Shown: positions 45,276 through 58,208, counted from the stretch's first letter. The stretch: 64,000 bases of DNA from Ammopiptanthus mongolicus (GCA_039655645.1 CM077348.1:66130542-66194541), one strand, 5' to 3'. Program-made: numbers and translations. Notes: a model not told the origin generated them from the letters alone.

Positions 45276-48200
45276 TGATACCACGCGAGGGGCGTAACAA
45301 CAAAAGTAATGAGGTGAGATTCCGCACATCGCACAACCAGAACAGCAGTGATAAAAGTCACGCACACACGCACCCAATCGGCTTACAGTGCATGAGCATT
45401 CACAACATAACAACTAATCACATGGCTTCACAGTTAATATACATTAACAATAACATGGTCAAATGTCAACTCAAGTATACAATGACATAATATGCAACAT
45501 GACTCAGACCCCTACTCCATGGAGCTAAACGTAACAAGAGTGAGTGATTGGGAGAACATTGTCTGCATTATCTCAGCCCACAGTGCCACATCTAAAGATT
45601 GCAATCATTATAACGGCTCACGCCAGACGTTCTTTACCCAAATCATGATTTGTCCCGTGTCCAGTCAAGACGTCAGAGTTTTTCGACAGGTAACCCACGA
45701 CACAAAGGAGCTACTTTCTGGCCACATGTGGTCTCCCCAACCCCAACGTCCTCAAGATCTCCATGATTGTCACCTCCAACAATCGCACCCGCACAAAGGT
45801 GTAAGCTCAACTCTCGGGCATAATGCCCAACTCATGCACAGATGTGTATGTATGTCAAGAAAATGCCATAACACAACACGTACTACTCTATCATGGTAGT
45901 ACCACATTTATCTCTTGATAAACCACAGGGCATCCCTACGGGACCCACTTTCGCACGACTTGCCATCAGTCGCCCGTTCCTGGTTTCGTTCCTTGCAATC
46001 ACGTACCACCTCGTCGTTCGTAACACGATGTTCATGTCTTGTGATATATTATTCCATAACCTAAATGCATTATGGAAAACAGGATCCATAAGGATCCCCT
46101 TCATCATATCTTCTCACTTGTCTATCAAAGAAACGTTACACATTCTATATACGTAACTCTTTGTGATTAAACATTATGGATTCCTTAGATGAGCTAAATC
46201 ATAAAGGGTGTGGGACATGATTTTGTCATGACCACAAGCTATTAGTGTATGTCTTTTACTTAATCTTTGTGAGTTCTTTGTGGAACTCATGTAATTTCTC
46301 TTAGGAGATAACACGTGTTTATGCTATTATAGTAAAAAGCTTCAAAGTACTATCCTTGTAGTAAAGTAGTTGATGAAATCTCCTTTATTAAGTATAGTTT
46401 GAAAAACTCTATTCAATTGCCCATAAGGCATCTTATTTAGTGTAAAACTCTTTTGAATTAGTTTCCTAGTTCTATTACTTAGTGTAAAAGAGATATACTT
46501 CTTACTTGAAATCACCATTTCATCTTCAAATGAACTATAACTTTATATACTTTTGTAAAGTTCTAAAAGGTAATAGTGGTGTAAAAACTCTTTGTTTTTA
46601 TAGAAAAGCTTTGTAAGAATCTTATTTTCTCAAAGAAGACTTACTAACCAAAAATCCTTGAAAACCATCTTGACTAACTATGAAACTCTTGGTTCTTAAA
46701 AATCTTTTCTTCAAAACAACTTATTAAAATAAGGGGTTAATTAACATCAAACCAACCTATTCTTAAATTAATTTTCACATAAAGTCAAAAACACTTATTT
46801 CACAACACATGGTTCTTTGGAACCAAAACTTGTTTTCTTTGGCAACCTCTCTTCAATTTATATGACTCTTATACTTTAGTCTAAACACATTAAACCCCTT
46901 AACATCGACATTTTAAGATCCTAACCCTAATTAGCATGACAAGGCCGAATGCCCCCAAGCAAACAAGGGTAGGTTTCTCTTAATTATTTTACATTGTTGG
47001 AACCATTTTAAGTCCAATACACCACCACTTGAACATAGAAGCTTTGGCTTCCCTCATTAAACAATATATGGCCGAACCACTCATGCAATAGATCAACAAG
47101 TTATAAGCCATCCAACACCAACCAAGTCACTAGAAAATCATACTAACACATAAACACCTTATCAAGGCAACTTAGAATACAATCTAGTTCTCCATTCCAA
47201 AAATCCTACCCTTAGGTCTTTGGACCTAATAATATTTTTTCACCATGCCAAAATGATTTTCTACTAACACATACAAACACAATCATCATATTAACGCAAC
47301 AACATAAAATAATATGACAACAAAGAAATGAACTTTATAAGGAAACCCTGGATCTAGGGTTTTCCTTCAATAAAACTAGGAGGCCTTTATCACAACCATT
47401 AAGGTGTGATATGATTCACTCCCCCATTACCTTTGTGAAGCCTCCTTGAAGAAGATGAAGAGAAAACTTGGTCACAAACACAAGCCAAAACCGTGGCCTA
47501 AAAGGAAAGGAAACAATTTCAAAAACTTGATTTCTCATCAACATGATCAAGGTAGAACCAAGATACTTTCAAAGAGTAAGAATGTAGAAGGAACAAAGTC
47601 ATGAACTTACTCTTAAGAAAATTTATAAGACAACTTCAAGAAGCTTGAAGTGTTCTTGAAGATCCTTAGCTAACTTGATGAAAACAACTTCAAATGAAGA
47701 AATTCCAAAGATGAAAGTTGTTTAAATGAGTAAGATGAACAAGAATATGCAGTCAAAATGATGAAATAAAATTATTAGGATTAGCTACTAGTCTTGGCCG
47801 AATTCAAGAGAGAAGTGAGAGAAGAAAGCAAGTTTTGAACTTTGGTGTTGAAGAGAGATAAGTTAAAAAGGAATGGAATAGTGAATGGTTAAGGTATTTC
47901 CCCCTTAATGGCCGAATGGATCCACCTAGTGGACTGTAAAATTTCATTCAAAAATGGTCATAGAAAATGGAAGGCCAAGATGTAAAGAAGTGGGTGTGTT
48001 ATTTCTTGTAGAGAGATTAAGTACAAGATTAACAAAAAATGGCTAAAACACTTTTTCCATTAAGAGTTAGTGTCATAACCTTTTCTTGGGTGATGATAAA
48101 GTGAGATTTTGGCTCTTCCCATGTCAAAATGGCCGAATGGCTTAACTAGGATAACTAGGATGGTTACATTTTTCATTTAGTTAGGAATTGGGTGATTAGG

Positions 48201-48559
48201 ACTTTTACCAAAAATGGATAATCGGTTTTTACTACTTTTGGTTTTTTGGATTTTAAGAAAAATAATTCTCTTCATTAAGAATAATCAACAAAGTAATGGA
48301 AAATGTAATTCAACATTAAATTCCCTGTTTCCCGGCCTCCGGCACGCAAAACGAAAAATTACCCGATACCGATCAAAACAGAACTTTTACCGGTTTTCAC
48401 CTCAAAACGGCAAAAGAAAACTTCACCACCGCAATATCATGGATATAAAACCATCATATCAAACATTCATACATATATAAAAAGGTCAAGCAAAATATAA
48501 AGGTAGCAATCACAATGTTAAGATGATTATAACCGGTTACAGAAAACGGGGGTGATACA
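45276..48559 (-). mobile_element. Probable gypsy LTR, minus orientation, another subfamily
   Basis: Read on the minus strand it starts TGTATCACCCCCGTTTTC (from 48559). It then passes the block with CCATGGAGCTAAACG (45520; compare 7992 and 20702) and ends near GCGTGGTATCA (45276). Its gross order equals the other minus-strand LTRs, but the sequence is clearly diverged. I find no matching target duplication (CAAGA on the left, AACTC on the right), so the ends are tentative, or the LTR belongs to a larger disrupted element. Its AT-rich middle (46140-48300) has no gene and contains leader-like sequence with GGCCGAA repeats. Confidence 0.6.
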
Positions 48560-48770
48560 AACTCAGCCCAAGTACATACCACCACACTGTGACAGTTACA
48601 CTCCTGCATCCACAACTTCAATTTTCTATATATACATGTATATTATTTTATTTTATTTTTTTGTTAGTCTAAAATAAAACTAAAAAAACAAAATTTAAAG
48701 GAAAAAGTTGGGCTACCTCCCAGTGCGCTTGGTTTAAGAGTCCTCAGCCTGACTCGGTTCTCAAGGAACA
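48560..48770. other. Short gap holding Athila/Tat-like post-pol sequence
   Basis: Minus-strand AAACCAAGCGCACTGGGAGG near 48715-48735 is the kind of phrase that follows pol in Athila/Tat elements; the rest shows nothing recognisable. Confidence 0.5.
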
Positions 48771-49700
48771 TCAGGAATCAGCCATTACCGTTATGGCCTG
48801 TGCTCTAACAAATGGATCACCAAAGTAATGCTTGATTCTCTGTCCATTTACCTTAAAGGTATTGTTGCTTGCTGTACCTAACATCTCAACTGCTCCATAG
48901 GAGTGCACTTGGATAATTGTGAAAGGCCCTAACCATTTGGATTTTAATTTTCCTGGGAACAGCCTCAATCTAGAGTTGAATAGCAAAACCTGTTCTCCCA
49001 CAGCAAATTCCTTTTTCTGGATCTTTTTGTCATGCCAGGCCTTGGTCTTAGCTTTATAAATCTCCGCACCCTCATAAGCAAATAACCTATGTTCCTCCAA
49101 CTCATTGAGCTACAACATTCGAGTAGCTCCTGCTTGAGCTAGATCATAATTCAATTTTTTAAATGCCAAGAAAGTTTTGTGTTGCAGCTCAATGGGAAGG
49201 TGGCACGCCTTTCGAAAAACCAACCTATAACGAGACATCCCCAAAGGAACTTTGTATGCAGTTCTGTAGGCCCACAGTGCATCATCAAGGTGTAAAGACC
49301 AGTCCTTCCTACTAGGATTTACCATTTTCTCAAGAATTCTTTTGATTTCTCTATTTGAGAGCTCTGCCTGCCCATTGGTCTGGGGATGGTATGTTGTAGC
49401 AACTTTGTGCTTTACCCCATACCTTGCTAGAACACTGGCAAAAAGTTTGTTGCAAAAATGCGTACCGTTATCACTAATGATATCCCTGGGAGCACCAAAT
49501 CTGATGAATATGTGCTTCTGAAGGAACTTGGTGACTGCCTTGGCGTCATTAGTGGGAAGTGCTACGACTTCTACTCATTTCGACACATAGTCAACTACTT
49601 CCAAGATGTAAAGGTTTCCAAAGGAAAGGGGGAAAGGTCCCATAAAGTCTATATCCCACACATCGAACAGCTCAACTTCCAAAATGGAATTGAGGGACAT
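48771..49700 (-). pseudogene. Athila/Tat-like gypsy integrase fragment
   Basis: Reading minus from about 49700, the integrase core shows FDVWDIDFMGPFP (first Asp), IISDNGTHF (second Asp) and QTNGQAELSNREIKRI (Glu). MVNPSRKDWSLHLDDALWAY, RTAYKVPLGMS and ACHLPIELQHK follow. The C-terminal part (49100-48771) has YKAKTKAWHDKKI, GEQVLLFNSRLRLFPGKL, SKWLGPF and the stop at 48771. Two in-frame stops are visible: TGA where VSK is followed by VEV (Trp expected), and TAG after RML near 49107 (Gln expected). Everything N-terminal to the core is missing. The tail lacks a chromodomain, unlike the 36-37 kb integrase. Confidence 0.85.
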
Positions 49701-49705
49701 CTCAC

Positions 49706-50919
49706 TTCTCTTTTATTTCACTGTTTTAGTGTTGTTTTGCTATTTTGAAAAAGGGGAAAATAGGATAAATGGTTTTTGCTTTCTACTTGGAGTTATGAGA
49801 GTTGTGGGTTTGAATCAATTGAAGTAAAAAGAGTCATGACATAAGTGATTAATTATCTTTCTTTTTTATTTTGACAAGTTTGGTGATGAACATTGAATTG
49901 GTAGATTGAGTTTGATAGGAACATACCTTGTGTGATTTTGAGCCTATACACTCTCTTCATTCTTGTGTGATTTTCATTAATGGAGTTGGTTGCTCTAGAA
50001 CTTGCTTTGATTCTTTCTGAAGCTAGATTCATGAAGGCATTTTTGTTCTCTTTTAGACACTTAGCCAAATAGCCAACCTTGCATGTTTTTCCATTGATTA
50101 AACCCTTTGGGCGTTTTTTACCATTCTTTGTTTTGAGTTCATTACAAGCCTAAAGTGAAAAACCATGATTCTACCTTACCTTAGGGAATAGGAGAACATT
50201 GGAGAAGCTTTTGAACAAGTGTGGGGGAAGTGATCTTTCTTATTCAAGTGTTGATGAAAAGAAAAAAAATATAGAAAGAAAGAAAGAAAGAAAAAGAAAA
50301 AAAAAATGTGTAAAGATATAGTTGTCTTAAAGAAAAAGAAAAGAGAAGGAAAATAAAAATAAATACAAGGGAAGGAAGGAATTTGAAAAGAGAGTTGCTC
50401 GGTTGTAGGGTGCATTTGGATGCATTTGTTTTCATGTGAATTTGTCCAATGTTCCTCCATTCTCTTTGGTCTTAACTTGCCATATCCATTCTATTCCATT
50501 CCTTTACCTTGACCACGTTACATCCTTGAATAAATTCCTTTTGATTTTTGTGTGGATGTGCATGAGTAGTGGAGATTGAGAAGATAAGCAAGCTTATGAT
50601 AGTGCCAATTTTTGTGGATTGAATTCAGTGAAACACTTACCATCTAAACACTTGAGGGATTGAGAGTATGTCATGTGAGGTTCTATCATTCTTGATTTAT
50701 TCTTTTCAATGGAATTTACCTTGCTTGTTGGATGACGATGGAAAGAATTTGCTTCATGAATGTTGTGATTTCTTGAATTTTTTGGTTGCTCTTCTTGCTC
50801 ATACATTCTTGCACCCTTGAACATCTGTGGGAATTGAATTCTTGTTTGTTGTCTCATGCCCTATGTTTTAATATATTTTTGGTTTTACTCGGGATGAGCA
50901 AAAGATAAGTGTGGGGGTT
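49706..50919 (+). mobile_element. 3' untranslated tail of a gypsy element (plus orientation)
   Basis: AT-rich sequence with an AGAA-rich tract (50255-50360). It ends GATGAGCAAAAGATAAGTGTGGGGG, the purine-rich phrase commonly seen just before the 3' LTR in Athila/Tat-type elements. No coding sequence; minus-strand ORFs here are Phe-rich translations of the A-rich tract. Confidence 0.55.
50255..50365. repeat. A/G-rich low-complexity tract
   Basis: GAAAGAAAGAAAGAAAG followed by A-rich sequence; a simple repeat within the gypsy tail. Confidence 0.85.
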
Positions 50920-52291
50920 TGCTGCACATAATTTCGGCATATTGTTTAACCCTCATACTTGTTGTTTTAAACATCATTTGTGCTTAATTGTTGGGATTTG
51001 GGTGCATTTCATGACTTTGGGCATTAATTGGGCCTAATTGCATTTTTGGCATAATTGACACATTGGCACTGCTTCTATATTTTTAGCATACCTTTGGTCA
51101 TCGATACTGAAAAATTGTGATTTTAATTTTTTAGGAAAGCTGAGAAAATTATCTACAACTTTGATGCAGAGCTCGATTTAAAATTCAGAGGATAAAAGGG
51201 TTAAATCTGGGTTGAAAGTATGACCAGAGGTGCTGTTGCGGGAGTTTGGACAGCCCTAACTTGAGTTATAGAGGTCGGACGCACCTAAAACCAAGACCAA
51301 TTTGAAGAAGACATATTTCGCTACAACTCTCATGAAGATCAGTTAGTCAGTTACGGATCCTGAGATATCCAAAACTATTTTGGGCCTAACTCTCTCATTA
51401 CAGGTCCAATTAGGACAATTTTGGTGTCTATTTTCAACTGGGCTAAAGGGGACACGTTTGGAATTATTAGATTTGTCATTTAATGAGTTTTAGAATTCAG
51501 AAATAGGGGAGATACATCAGTGAACGAAATTGGGGATTTGAGAAAGCTTTTTCCTCTTCTTCCTTTCTTCTAGGTTTTTAGTTTTTGTTCATTTTCATTT
51601 TTATGGGTTGTTCCTCCACAGCCGTGCAGGGCTAAACTCTCTTAATAAATCATTGGGTGTAGACATTACTAAGGTTTGATTTATGAAACCTTGTTCTTAA
51701 TTAATTCATGGTTAATTTCGTTTTTCATTGTTTTTCTTCTCTTTGATTCTTGATTCTAAATGAAGTTGGGTCTTGAATGTATATGTCAGTGGCTTCATTA
51801 ACTCGTTTTTGAAGAGATAAAACAGAATATAGATGTTGCATTGAAGGTTTTTCATGTTATGTCTAACTTGGTTTAATTTCGATTTTTAAGTTTAGTCTTG
51901 GTTTTGTGGTTGCTTAACTTATTTTTCTTGATTAATCTCCATTCTAGAAGCGTTTCTAGTAGTGAAATTCTGGATTATGGTGAGGCTTCTTGCTATAATT
52001 TGAAACCAAGGATGAAATTAACATGATGTTGATTTGTGGTTAAGGATTGATTAAACTCGATAATTGTTGAACCCCTAGGATTGGTTGTTTTTAAACCATT
52101 GTTTCAAGTTTTAATAGCTTCTGCATGTTTCAATTTTGTTTATAAACCTGCAACCTCCCAACCTTGTAATTAATTAGCTTAATTTGATTGGATTTCTAAG
52201 TTGGTCAATCGAGAAACGATTCGGGTCAATACCTTCCTACTGTAAGGTTGTAATTCGGTTTTATTAATTTTGGTGGGTTCGGCACCCGTCA
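50920..52291 (+). mobile_element. Probable LTR of the Athila/Tat-type element
   Basis: It starts TGCTGCACATAATTTCGG right after the G-rich tract and may end GGCACCCGTCA at 52291, about 1.37 kb. No second copy is in the window, so both ends are inferred. No gene seen. Confidence 0.4.
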
Positions 52292-52324
52292 CTAAGCCAC
52301 AAATGGATGGTCAAAATAGAATCT

Positions 52325-52855
52325 CAATACCTATCTTTGGTGGTTGCAAGTTGACCAAGTATGGAAGTGACTATCTACAGATTTGTGGTACGGGCACTCC
52401 AATATGCAACGATCACTAGGCCAGAAACCAGTTTCAGTTTTAATAAGTGTGTCAGTTTTTATCTCAGACACTAGAGGAGCATTGGAAGGTGGTAAAATGC
52501 ATAATGCGGTGTCTCAAAGGCACAACTTCATATGGTCTACTTCTTCAAACTACAAGAGTCCATGCACCACTATCATTGCAGGCTTTTTGTGTTGTTTGGG
52601 CCTCCGATCCAGATGACAGGCGACCTACCTCTGGTTCTTACATTATTCTAGGACCGAATCTTGTCTCATCGTGGTCCAAGAAGCAACCTTTAGTTGCAAG
52701 GTCTAGCACATAGGCTGAATATAGAAGCCTTGCCAATACTGCCTCCAAAATCATATTGATCCAAACTCTTGAGTTAACTGAACTTGAAACAAACTCTGGG
52801 TGGCTGATAAATATGTGCTGATGCAGCCACCATGAGTTTCAGGGTTTACAATCGT
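52325..52855 (+). pseudogene. Ty1/copia reverse transcriptase-RNase H remnant
   Basis: With one frame change near 52441-52450, the translation follows the copia RT/RNase H junction. CKLTKYGSDY is followed by VVRALQYATITRPE, LEEHWKVVKCIMRCLKGTTS, VVWASDPDDRRPTSGSY and VSSWSKKQPLVARSST. The GAG/GAA before AEYRSL is a TAG. In RNase H the usual DADWAS is VVWAS, so a catalytic Asp is lost. It is a dead fragment. Confidence 0.85.
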
Positions 52856-52863
52856 TTATGTGT

Positions 52864-53055
52864 TGTTAGAATATTCTATTATCAGTTAGGAGGTAGTTTA
52901 GTTTCTCAATTAGCTTTTGAGATAAGCTACCGATCACGATGTATAAATACCAGTGAGTAGTGTCTTTCACTCTCACTTTTACAGTAACAGAAAACAGTTA
53001 CACTTCTTCCCCCCTTTCTCTCTCTCTAGCTTCTTGAATTCTAATAATGCATCAC
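52864..53055 (+). mobile_element. Short copia LTR inserted in the copia remnant
   Basis: TGTTAGAATATTCTATTATC, a TATA-like TGTATAAATAC near 52938 and a CTCTCTCTCT tract near 53020 are typical of short copia LTRs. The copia C-terminus resumes after it. The right end is uncertain. Confidence 0.55.
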
Positions 53056-53063
53056 ATTCCAGC

Positions 53064-53142
53064 AACTTGTCAAATTGCTAATGGACTTACAAAGGCAATC
53101 TCCAATACCAATTCTGAAGAATTCAAAATCAAACTTAGTTAA
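53064..53142 (+). pseudogene. Copia polyprotein C-terminus
   Basis: HIPATCQIANGLTKAISNTN followed by SEEFKIKLS and a stop is the standard end of copia RNase H/pol. A G-rich tract and TGTTAGCGTATCAG (53172), the start of another copia LTR remnant reaching to about 53250, come next. Confidence 0.75.
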
Positions 53143-53580
53143 AGCATTCTCTCCTTCTGAGTTTGTGGGAATGTTAGCGTATCAGTTAGGTTTGTTACTG
53201 AGTCTGTTAAGCCTGTTACAGTAGTTACAGTACAGCTGTAACAACAAACTAATTTAAAACATTGTATCACAGCAAATCAGATCAATCAACCATTCATCTG
53301 GTACCTTTCCAAGGCTAACATTCATATAATGCCCAGGATCTCTACCAGCTGACTGAAAATATGGTTTTGCAAAGGACACATTTACAATAATATTAATTTT
53401 AAATGATATTTAACAAGATACAACTAGCTCAATCATTTATGAATATACATCCCAGAATAACTTGAAAATTGAAACAGTGTCCAGATAAAAAAAATTGAAA
53501 CAGTATCAAGAGCAGAGTAAACGTAGTTGGCGATATAGAATGATATGACTTATAGAGGCTTCCGTTCGTCTTAAGTAATA

Positions 53581-55150
53581 TCATGGTTTCCAAGGTGGTG
53601 GTGGAGGTGGATTTTGTGGCCCCAGTGGGGGAATCGCTGAAAAAATGGTATTCTTGTCAATGCCACTACCTGTGGTGCTTGTTAAGGAAACTAAAGCAGC
53701 AACTAGTCCTGCATTTCCGGCTAAGGTTGGCTCAGTGTAGTTGTAATTGTTTCTCGAATCATGGAATTGGTCAAAACGATTTGGTCCTCCAACCATTCCT
53801 CCTGTAATGTTGTTAGGATTTTGGTTAGGGTTGTCACGCCACTTCCAACCCCCAGTGCATGAGTAATATTTGTGATCATTTGGTGTGGATGCCCCTCGAT
53901 GATGCACTTGTCTAGGAAAGTTATTTCCATAGCCCACTATGTAGCTCATTTTCATGGGATTTTTACCCAAGATGTAATCAATCTGTTTCATTGGAATATA
54001 AAATATTATCATTTGCAAGATTAAAGTTAGAGGTTGCAAATGATGAAGAAGGCATGAAATTATGGTTGAGGACCATTACCTTCAATCTTTCCAGAAATGT
54101 TATTGGTAATCGAAATTGTTTATCGTCACTTCTTACTAATTAATATAATTTATGTTCTTATTTTATTGATTAATAAAAAGTGTGAACAGGTAATTAAGAG
54201 TGTCAATAGTCTCACCTCAATCTTTCTAATTAATAAAACAAAAGTAAATGAATCTGAATGGAAATAAAGCTGGTACCTGCGAGGTTGCAAATGCCTTCAA
54301 AATAGATGTTGGAAAGTAATTAGGGCCACAATACCATCCAGGGACCCCAGTCACTTCCATATAATCATCAAAAAGTGATGCCAAGAAAGCAGCATTAGCA
54401 ACATATTGGAGAGGTTGTGGTTGTCCATGGTTCAATTGAATCAACCCCCCTGCAAATTTTCATTCCCACTTGCATGTCATCGCGTGTTCAATAATTTCAA
54501 CCATAATTTGAAGTCCAGTAGGAAAAAAAAAAAATGCATCGTATTTAATTACCTCTTGTCCAGTTAAAGACATTGAATTGTTGAAGATAAGAGCACATAG
54601 TAAGAGTAGTCACATTATGGTACATCCTCAACATGTCCTCATAGGGATACCCAGGATTCAAAAACATCCTGAACCGTGTTAGCAACAACATTGCAGCAGG
54701 TAACTTGTTATCCCAGCTCAAAACACTCAAATCAGGAATCATAAAAAATGCCTTGGCATTCTTAGATATGGAAGGATTGGTTGCCAAGGCAATGTAGGTA
54801 CTATTTCCAGTGGCATAGTACAACCAAGCAGCACCCCACATGTATTCATCATAGTAGCCAGTGGAGTTATAATAGGGTTCAATATATGGATCTCCACGAC
54901 TATATTCTCTCCTCTTACCAAAGTCTCTAGCAAAGGCAAAGACAGTTTCAGCACCGTTAATGAGTTTCTGGGAATAGGCAACATCATCTTGGAAAACTAT
55001 AGAGGCGGCTGCTAAGGCTGCTGCCATTTCTCCTGCAAGATCAGGCCCTTCATATATAGTTATGGTTCTACGTGGATAGTCCATGTCTTCTGGTCTTTGC
55101 CAACAGTAGTGATCATCTGGTGTCCTCGAACCCTTTAGACCTCCACCAAC
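53581..55150 (-). CDS. KORRIGAN-like endo-1,4-beta-glucanase (GH9), C-terminal exons only
   Basis: Three exons with GT-AG borders, 54553-55150, 54277-54449 and 53581-53982, give 390 codons ending at TGA 53581. They cover the C-terminal ~60 percent of a GH9A membrane-anchored endoglucanase, which acts in cellulose synthesis at the plasma membrane and Golgi. Landmarks are PDDHYCWQRPEDMDYPR, DLAGEMAAALAAASIVF, YIEPYYNSTGYYDEYMWGAA, LPAAMLLLTRFRMFLNPGYP and GWYCGPNYFPTS. The GH9 signature His is in QVHHRGAS and the catalytic-region Glu in NYNYTEPTLAGNAG. It ends in a Pro-rich KOR-type tail. No stops or shifts occur in this part. The transmembrane N-terminus and DAGD-containing exons are not upstream within 1.3 kb, where retroelement LTRs lie. 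They may be past the window or lost, so whether the gene is alive is open. Confidence 0.88.
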
Positions 55151-55656
55151 CTAACATAAGATGCAGATATATCGCATATCTATTACCTTTCACTCAACAC
55201 CCAAATTTATGTATTATGCAATCAAAATTGCTTTTATTCCTACCCTTTCTTTGGTAAGGAAGCAGCACAAACTAGGAAGCATAACAAAATTTTCTGACTT
55301 ACACAAGAAATAAATAGAGCAAATTAAAGTGACATGTAATATTTGTACTTGTTTACTTAAGTAATAATTGATGATAGAAAGTTTAACATACATGGCATAA
55401 TTAAATGGAAATTATTTGAACATCAAAATAGTGACGCCCAACATGTAGGGTCGTGGCTATGATAAGGCAACTTAGACAATTGCCTTAGGCCTCATTCTCA
55501 CTCATTATTAGTATTGTTAATTACTATTGATATTTCCAAAATTATCTAATACTATACGTCCTCAGTATGACGTACTCATTATTATACCCAATTATGAGCA
55601 AATAAAATGACAGATTTTGTGGCTTCAAATTTTTTGCACATTAACTTGCATCGTAA
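55151..55656. other. Intron or upstream flank of the GH9 gene
   Basis: AT-rich sequence beyond the splice acceptor of the first visible exon. I searched it for the expected upstream GH9 exon and did not find it. GCCTTAGGCCTCATTCTCAC near 55480 may be repeat-derived. Confidence 0.5.
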
Positions 55657-56513
55657 TGTTGGAACCAAAGTGGTTATGGTCTATAAATTCCTTAAGATTT
55701 TGATGTTAACAAAAGACTAATTTAAGTGAACAAAGGTTAGTCTTGAACTAATATGTTTATCTTAAGTGTGCAGGAAAATCTAAATCGAAAGACTTACAGT
55801 ACGTCCAAAGCCTTAATTCTCGCGCATTCCGGACCATAAAGCCTTAAACATTGTATCTGAGTCCAAAGACTCTCTCCGATAAAAGTTTTCTTGCCCAAGT
55901 CCAATGATGTATCTTTAAGTTTTCAAGCGCGAACGTATATGTAAAACATATTTGAATTCATTATTCTTCATATAAAAGCCTGTTATCCTTTGGACAAACA
56001 TTCTTTGTAATCTTCGTACTATCAAACGCTGAAGCCAACCTGACACAAAGGATTTGACTAACTCCAAAAGGAAAGACAAAAGGCAACTTTCGGGTACAAG
56101 GAAAAGGTGTTAGTACTACTTTGAACTATCAACCTGATAGTCTACTCTACTTTTCAGAAGCTTCAACAAGTTATCAAACTCAACGGACCAAAGCATTTAA
56201 TGCACGATCTTCGTTGAAGACTGAAAAATGCTCAAGTCTTGATGGGTATAAATACCCCCACCTTTGAAGATGCAAAGTTACCAAACTTGAATTGAATACA
56301 AGCATACAAGCGAACAAGCAATCAAAAGCTTTCTAGCTACTCTGCTCTTAATCTTTCATATCACTTTCTGCGAAGAGTATTGTTTAGAGTTCAAAGCTTA
56401 ATTTCAAACTCTCACACTTAGTGAGTTAGTAGAACAAAACTCTTTTTCGAAACCTTAGTTGGTTGAGCCTGAAAAGATTTGTCTAGAAAGAATACTTGAG
56501 CCTGAAGAAGCTT
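55657..56513 (+). mobile_element. SIRE/Maximus-like copia LTR fragment
   Basis: TGTTGGAACCAAAG, TTTTGATGTTAACAAAAGAC and AAGTGTGCAGG are hallmarks of the start of SIRE-type copia LTRs. A TATA box (GGGTATAAATACCCCC) lies near 56246. The LTR is interrupted at AGCTT by the gypsy LTR at 56514; the rest would lie past the window. Confidence 0.65.
56240..56258 (+). promoter_or_regulatory. TATA box of the SIRE-like LTR
   Basis: GGGTATAAATACCCCCA is a near-perfect TATA consensus placed as expected within a copia LTR promoter. Confidence 0.6.
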
Positions 56514-58121
56514 TGTAACACCCCGATTTTCGAGTTTTCCTTTTTAATCAGTATTTATGAACTTATAATCTATTCGGGGTCTTAGAAAGAGATATAAAAT
56601 ATTCCGAGACCATAATCATGCTCAGCGATATCGTAGGAACCTACGATTAAGTTTTGAGTCGAAAACTCAAACGGAGTTCGGTCTGCGTTTTTACACTGAC
56701 AGTATGATTTTACTGCTCAGAAGACCTCAGATGGACCCGTGAATGAGACAATAAGTCTTAGAATTCGATTCTCTACGTTTTGGTTAAATTTCGCAAAAAT
56801 TTCAAAAAAAATCATTTCCTGACCTCCGTTCAAGCGAAATTATCAATCGGGTGATAAATGGAGCCACGTATGGACTTACCAGGACCCGACAACGGATAAT
56901 CTTGATATCACATCATGTCAACTCACTTGGGAGAGCATGCCATAGTCGTCATGATGATCGGGAATTTCGGGACGCAAAATTACCAAAATACCCCTAACTT
57001 AAGTCTTTTCACCTTTTACCATTTTACCCTTTGAACCAAATGACCTTTTTACCCTTAATGAACTCTTTAGAAGGCTGGAACAGCCCTCTCAACCCCTCAT
57101 TCCACGCAGCCCAGCCCCCCAAGAACACCAAGAACACTTCATCTTCCTTAGAGAAAAAACCTCCATTGAATCCTTGAGAAAACCTTGAAAGCTTGTTGAA
57201 ATCACTTGATTTCTTGACCAATCTTCATCCATTTTAAGGTAAGATCACTTCTATGGTCTCATATCTTCTTGAATCTCTTTCAATATCAAGATCAAACCTC
57301 CATTTTCATGAAACTCATTCTTAGATCCACAACTTTGAAAATCCATAGGAAATTGTAGGAAAATCCTTTGGAGGTGAAACCAAGTTCTTTGAACTCACCT
57401 CATCACCCTCTATCTAAACCCAAGAGCTCATGATCCAAGTCTCATCCTAGCTCTAAAACCCCAAAGTGCCCGAAACCTAAGAGTGATGATGAATAGTGTT
57501 TTTCATCAAATTTTGGATTTCTAACTCTTGATTTCATCCTTAGCTTTCCTAGTGTCCTTGAATCCAAGTGATGGAAAACCAAATCAATTCATAGCCTAAA
57601 TTGCCCTATATGGCCGAGAGCTTCATGGGGAAAATCCATGAGTTTTGTTTCACATTTTTGAGTCATAGGACTTGAAATGGTGTTAACTAAGTTCATGAAC
57701 CAACCATCCAAAAGTTTGGAACTAAATGAGATCCCTAACCCTTTTTACCTTTCATGGCCGAACCCTATGCCTTGTAGGGGAAGAAAACTTATGTTTTGAT
57801 GTTGTTTATTAATGTTGATTTGTTGTTTGAATAGAATTGTGTTTGATTATTTTAGGCAGCGAACGGAACCGGAGCCGGAGCCGAGAACCGATCGAGTTTG
57901 TATTGAAGTTCCTTTGTGAGGTAAAGGGAGGTAATCATTTGAGTTTGGTAGCTTCATAGTGCATGTTTGATATATGTGTTATGATGTCTTGATTGATGAT
58001 ATAGAGATGTGTTGAATGATATTTGAAGTTGTTTTACTTAATGAAACATATTTGCACACTTGTTGATGATTTGTGGGATGGATGCCTTAGTTGATATTAT
58101 GATGATGATTATGGATTGTTG

Positions 58122-58124
<3 letters not shown>

Positions 58125-58206
<82 letters not shown>
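58125..58206. repeat. (TC)n(TA)n compound microsatellite
   Basis: About 20 TC units followed by about 20 TA units. The homologous place in the LTR at 43333 keeps only GATATATATATTATATCC. Confidence 0.95.

Positions 58207-58208
<2 letters not shown>

Noticed and set aside
45276..48559. Calling this minus-strand LTR a clean solo LTR
   Set aside because: The flanking five bases do not match (CAAGA and AACTC), so I left the insertion type open.
50176..50460. Phe/Ser-rich 94-codon minus ORF
   Set aside because: Translation of the AGAA-rich simple tract.
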